This document shows positions 7,251-8,086 of a stretch of DNA of 8,086 nucleotides, in pieces. Position 1 is the stretch's first letter, and each line of letters starts with the position of its first letter. The notes under the pieces are model-generated. The model searched no databases, had not been told where the DNA came from, and saw only the letters and a program-made list of their open reading frames with translations. The position numbers and the translations under genes were made by a program. This DNA is from Chloroflexota bacterium (GTDB taxonomy: Bacteria > Chloroflexota > Dehalococcoidia > UBA1151): assembly GCA_022561735.1 (NCBI GenBank), contig JADFQR010000047.1:1-8086 (forward strand), read 5' to 3'.

Positions 7251-7881
7251 TCGTAGCCCCCGGATCTGACCGGGGCGAGTCCGTTTCCGGTTTATCAGCG
7301 TCCAGTCGCTCAAGACCGCCCACCAGGATGGTCCGCAGCACCGGCAACGCCTCGGACGGGGTCGGTGTGCCGTGGTACACCCAGTTCACCACTATCTCGT
7401 TGACCGCGCCCAGCCAGGCCCGGGCGACGACCTCCGTGTTGATCGGTGCGATTTCACCCGCTTCAACCGCGCGGTCAAGGCCGTCCTGGATCACACCGGA
7501 AAACCGGCCGAATATCTCGACGCGCTTCTTCTCGAACGCCGATCCCATCGAGTAGCCCTGCACCAGCAGCACCTTGGCGATTCTCCGCCGCCGGCCCAGC
7601 GTGGTCAGTACCTCCGATAGCGCCGCTTCCACACCCTGAAGCGGAGAGTGGCATGACGCAGACGCGCTCTCCGCCCGTTGCACCAGCCGGGCAGCAAGCC
7701 GGTCGATCACGGCGAAGAACAGGTCTTCTTTGCTGGGGAAGTGGAAGTAAAAACCGCCCTTGGACAGGGATGTCCGGCCCGCGATGTCGTCCACAAGGGT
7801 CTCGTGGTATCCCTTGTCAGCAAACGCGTCCTCGGCAGCTACGAGAATGCGTTCACGGGTTGTTTCACGCTGAACGGCCAT
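7243..7881 (-). CDS. TetR/AcrR-family transcriptional regulator
   Basis: This is a one-domain ligand-responsive repressor type: an N-terminal helix-turn-helix followed by an all-helical ligand-binding and dimerisation domain. With the ATG at 7881 it has 212 residues, typical for the family. The DNA-binding part runs over residues 7-53: TTRERILVAAEDAFADKGY, then LVDDIAGRTSLSKGGFYFHF and SKEDLF, all classical TetR positions. The C-terminal domain is not similar to any ligand class I recognise, and the last 20 or so residues are Asp/Pro/Ser-rich and probably disordered. An in-frame TTG at 7992 would read through the palindrome and promoter, so it is rejected. The Shine-Dalgarno for the ATG is weak. 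The gene heads the operon and overlaps mqnP by 8 nt, so it probably represses its own promoter and the menaquinone genes behind it through the palindrome at 7929-7950. The ligand is unknown. Confidence 0.92.
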   Translation of the reverse strand: MAVQRETTRERILVAAEDAFADKGYHETLVDDIAGRTSLSKGGFYFHFPSKEDLFFAVIDRLAARLVQRAESASASCHSPLQGVEAALSEVLTTLGRRRRIAKVLLVQGYSMGSAFEKKRVEIFGRFSGVIQDGLDRAVEAGEIAPINTEVVARAWLGAVNEIVVNWVYHGTPTPSEALPVLRTILVGGLERLDADKPETDSPRSDPGATND

Positions 7882-7928
7882 CGGTACTCGCGTCAGGTAC
7901 TTGTAAGGGAGAGCTGGAGACCACCACA

Positions 7929-7950
7929 ACCGACCGACCGGTCGGTCGGT
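7929..7950 (-). promoter_or_regulatory. Perfect 22-bp palindrome, probable TetR operator
   Basis: The left half ACCGACCGACC (7929-7939) is followed without a gap by its exact reverse complement GGTCGGTCGGT (7940-7950). The site lies 47 nt before the tetR ATG and 13 nt after the putative -10 box, so a bound dimer (or two dimers) would sit at about +6 to +27 of the transcript and block initiation or early elongation. Operators of this length and symmetry next to their own gene are normal for TetR-family repressors. Binding is inferred. Confidence 0.8.
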
Positions 7951-7963
7951 CCGGTACAGCCAG

Positions 7964-7992
7964 AGTTTAGACCCCGCCTGTGACCCGGTCAA
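7964..7992 (-). promoter_or_regulatory. Putative sigma70-type promoter of the tetR-mqn operon
   Basis: On the minus strand, TTGACC (7987-7992) matches the -35 consensus at five of six positions. TAAACT (7964-7969) matches the -10 consensus at four of six. They are separated by the ideal 17 nt. Initiation would fall near 7955-7957, giving a leader of about 75 nt before the tetR ATG. The operator palindrome begins a few bases downstream of this point, which supports the assignment. Confidence 0.6.
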
Positions 7993-8086
7993 CGAATTCG
8001 GCGCCCGGCACGACCCACCTCCAGCCTCCTCCTTGTCAAGAGGCGAGGCTACAAGTGGCCCCTCGTGATCCAGGAGGGGGGTTGAG
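7993..8086. other. Non-coding region upstream of the operon promoter
   Basis: No gene is seen here. On the minus strand there is a TTGACA (8034-8039) without a matching -10 box, and an imperfect inverted repeat (8024-8034 with 8038-8049). On the plus strand AGGAGG precedes a TTG a few bases before the window edge. That could be the start of a divergent gene, but there is too little sequence to tell. Confidence 0.3.

Noticed and set aside
6531..7256. Plus-strand open frame of 241 codons opposite mqnP
   Set aside because: Antisense to a prenyltransferase with both Asp-rich motifs; the frame is rich in Gly, His and Arg and has no membrane or domain pattern.
7251..7313. Extension of mqnP to a TTG at 7313
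   Set aside because: It would overlap tetR by 71 nt and add a Lys/Arg-rich leader not typical of the family; the ATG at 7250 has a purine-rich site at good spacing.
7882..7992. N-terminal extension of the TetR regulator to a TTG at 7992
   Set aside because: It would translate the palindrome and promoter elements, adds a segment unlike TetR N-termini, and the ATG at 7881 begins right at the conserved DNA-binding domain.
8024..8049. Imperfect inverted repeat upstream of the promoter as a terminator or operator
   Set aside because: Pairing needs bulges on both sides, the loop is only 3 nt, and no T-run follows on either strand; likely a product of the CCTC/GAGG-rich sequence.
8071..8084. Resemblance on the minus strand to the 3' end of 16S rRNA (TCCTGGATCAC)
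   Set aside because: The order of the elements is wrong for a real 16S tail and no other rRNA sequence is present.

Overview
The window is a GC-rich (roughly 60%) bacterial segment with one long run of eight genes, all on the minus strand. Transcription enters from the right: tetR-family regulator -> mqnP (UbiA-type prenyltransferase) -> mqnM (UbiX-type flavin prenyltransferase) -> mqnL (UbiD-type decarboxylase) -> mqnE -> mqnA -> mqnC -> mqnD, the last cut by the left edge. The biosynthetic genes form nearly the whole futalosine (MqnA-E) route to menaquinone plus the tailoring steps that attach the polyprenyl tail and remove the carboxylate. The plus strand carries no convincing gene; its long open frames are antisense shadows in GC-rich DNA.

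Layout. Positions 7882-8086 are non-coding and hold a sigma70-like promoter followed by a perfect 22-bp palindrome, probably the regulator's own operator. tetR (7243-7881) overlaps mqnP (6363-7250) by 8 nt. mqnP overlaps mqnM (5713-6363) by 1 nt, and mqnM is 2 nt from mqnL (3932-5710). After a 67-nt gap come mqnE (2758-3864, TTG start), mqnA (1961-2758, 1-nt overlap) and mqnC (797-1951, GTG start whose Shine-Dalgarno overlaps the mqnA stop). After a 109-nt spacer rich in inverted repeats comes mqnD (1-687, partial). The tight packing points to one translationally coupled operon.

Working together. MqnA dehydrates chorismate to 3-enolpyruvyl-benzoate. MqnE (radical SAM) joins it to SAM to give aminofutalosine. 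A hydrolase not present here (MqnB or an MTAN-type enzyme, possibly after deamination) frees dehypoxanthine futalosine. MqnC (radical SAM) cyclises it, and MqnD cleaves it to 1,4-dihydroxy-6-naphthoate. MqnP would prenylate that product, and MqnL would decarboxylate it with prenylated FMN made by MqnM. The final methyltransferase (MenG/UbiE) and the polyprenyl diphosphate synthase are also absent from the window.

Organism. Any lineage using futalosine menaquinone synthesis would fit (for example Armatimonadota, Chloroflexota, Planctomycetota, Acidobacteriota, Deinococcota or Actinomycetota). The sequence alone does not settle it. Armatimonadota is only a weak guess from the protein style. The most unusual parts are the TetR-type regulator with its perfect palindrome heading a menaquinone operon, and the three-armed alternative-pairing element at the mqnC-mqnD junction.
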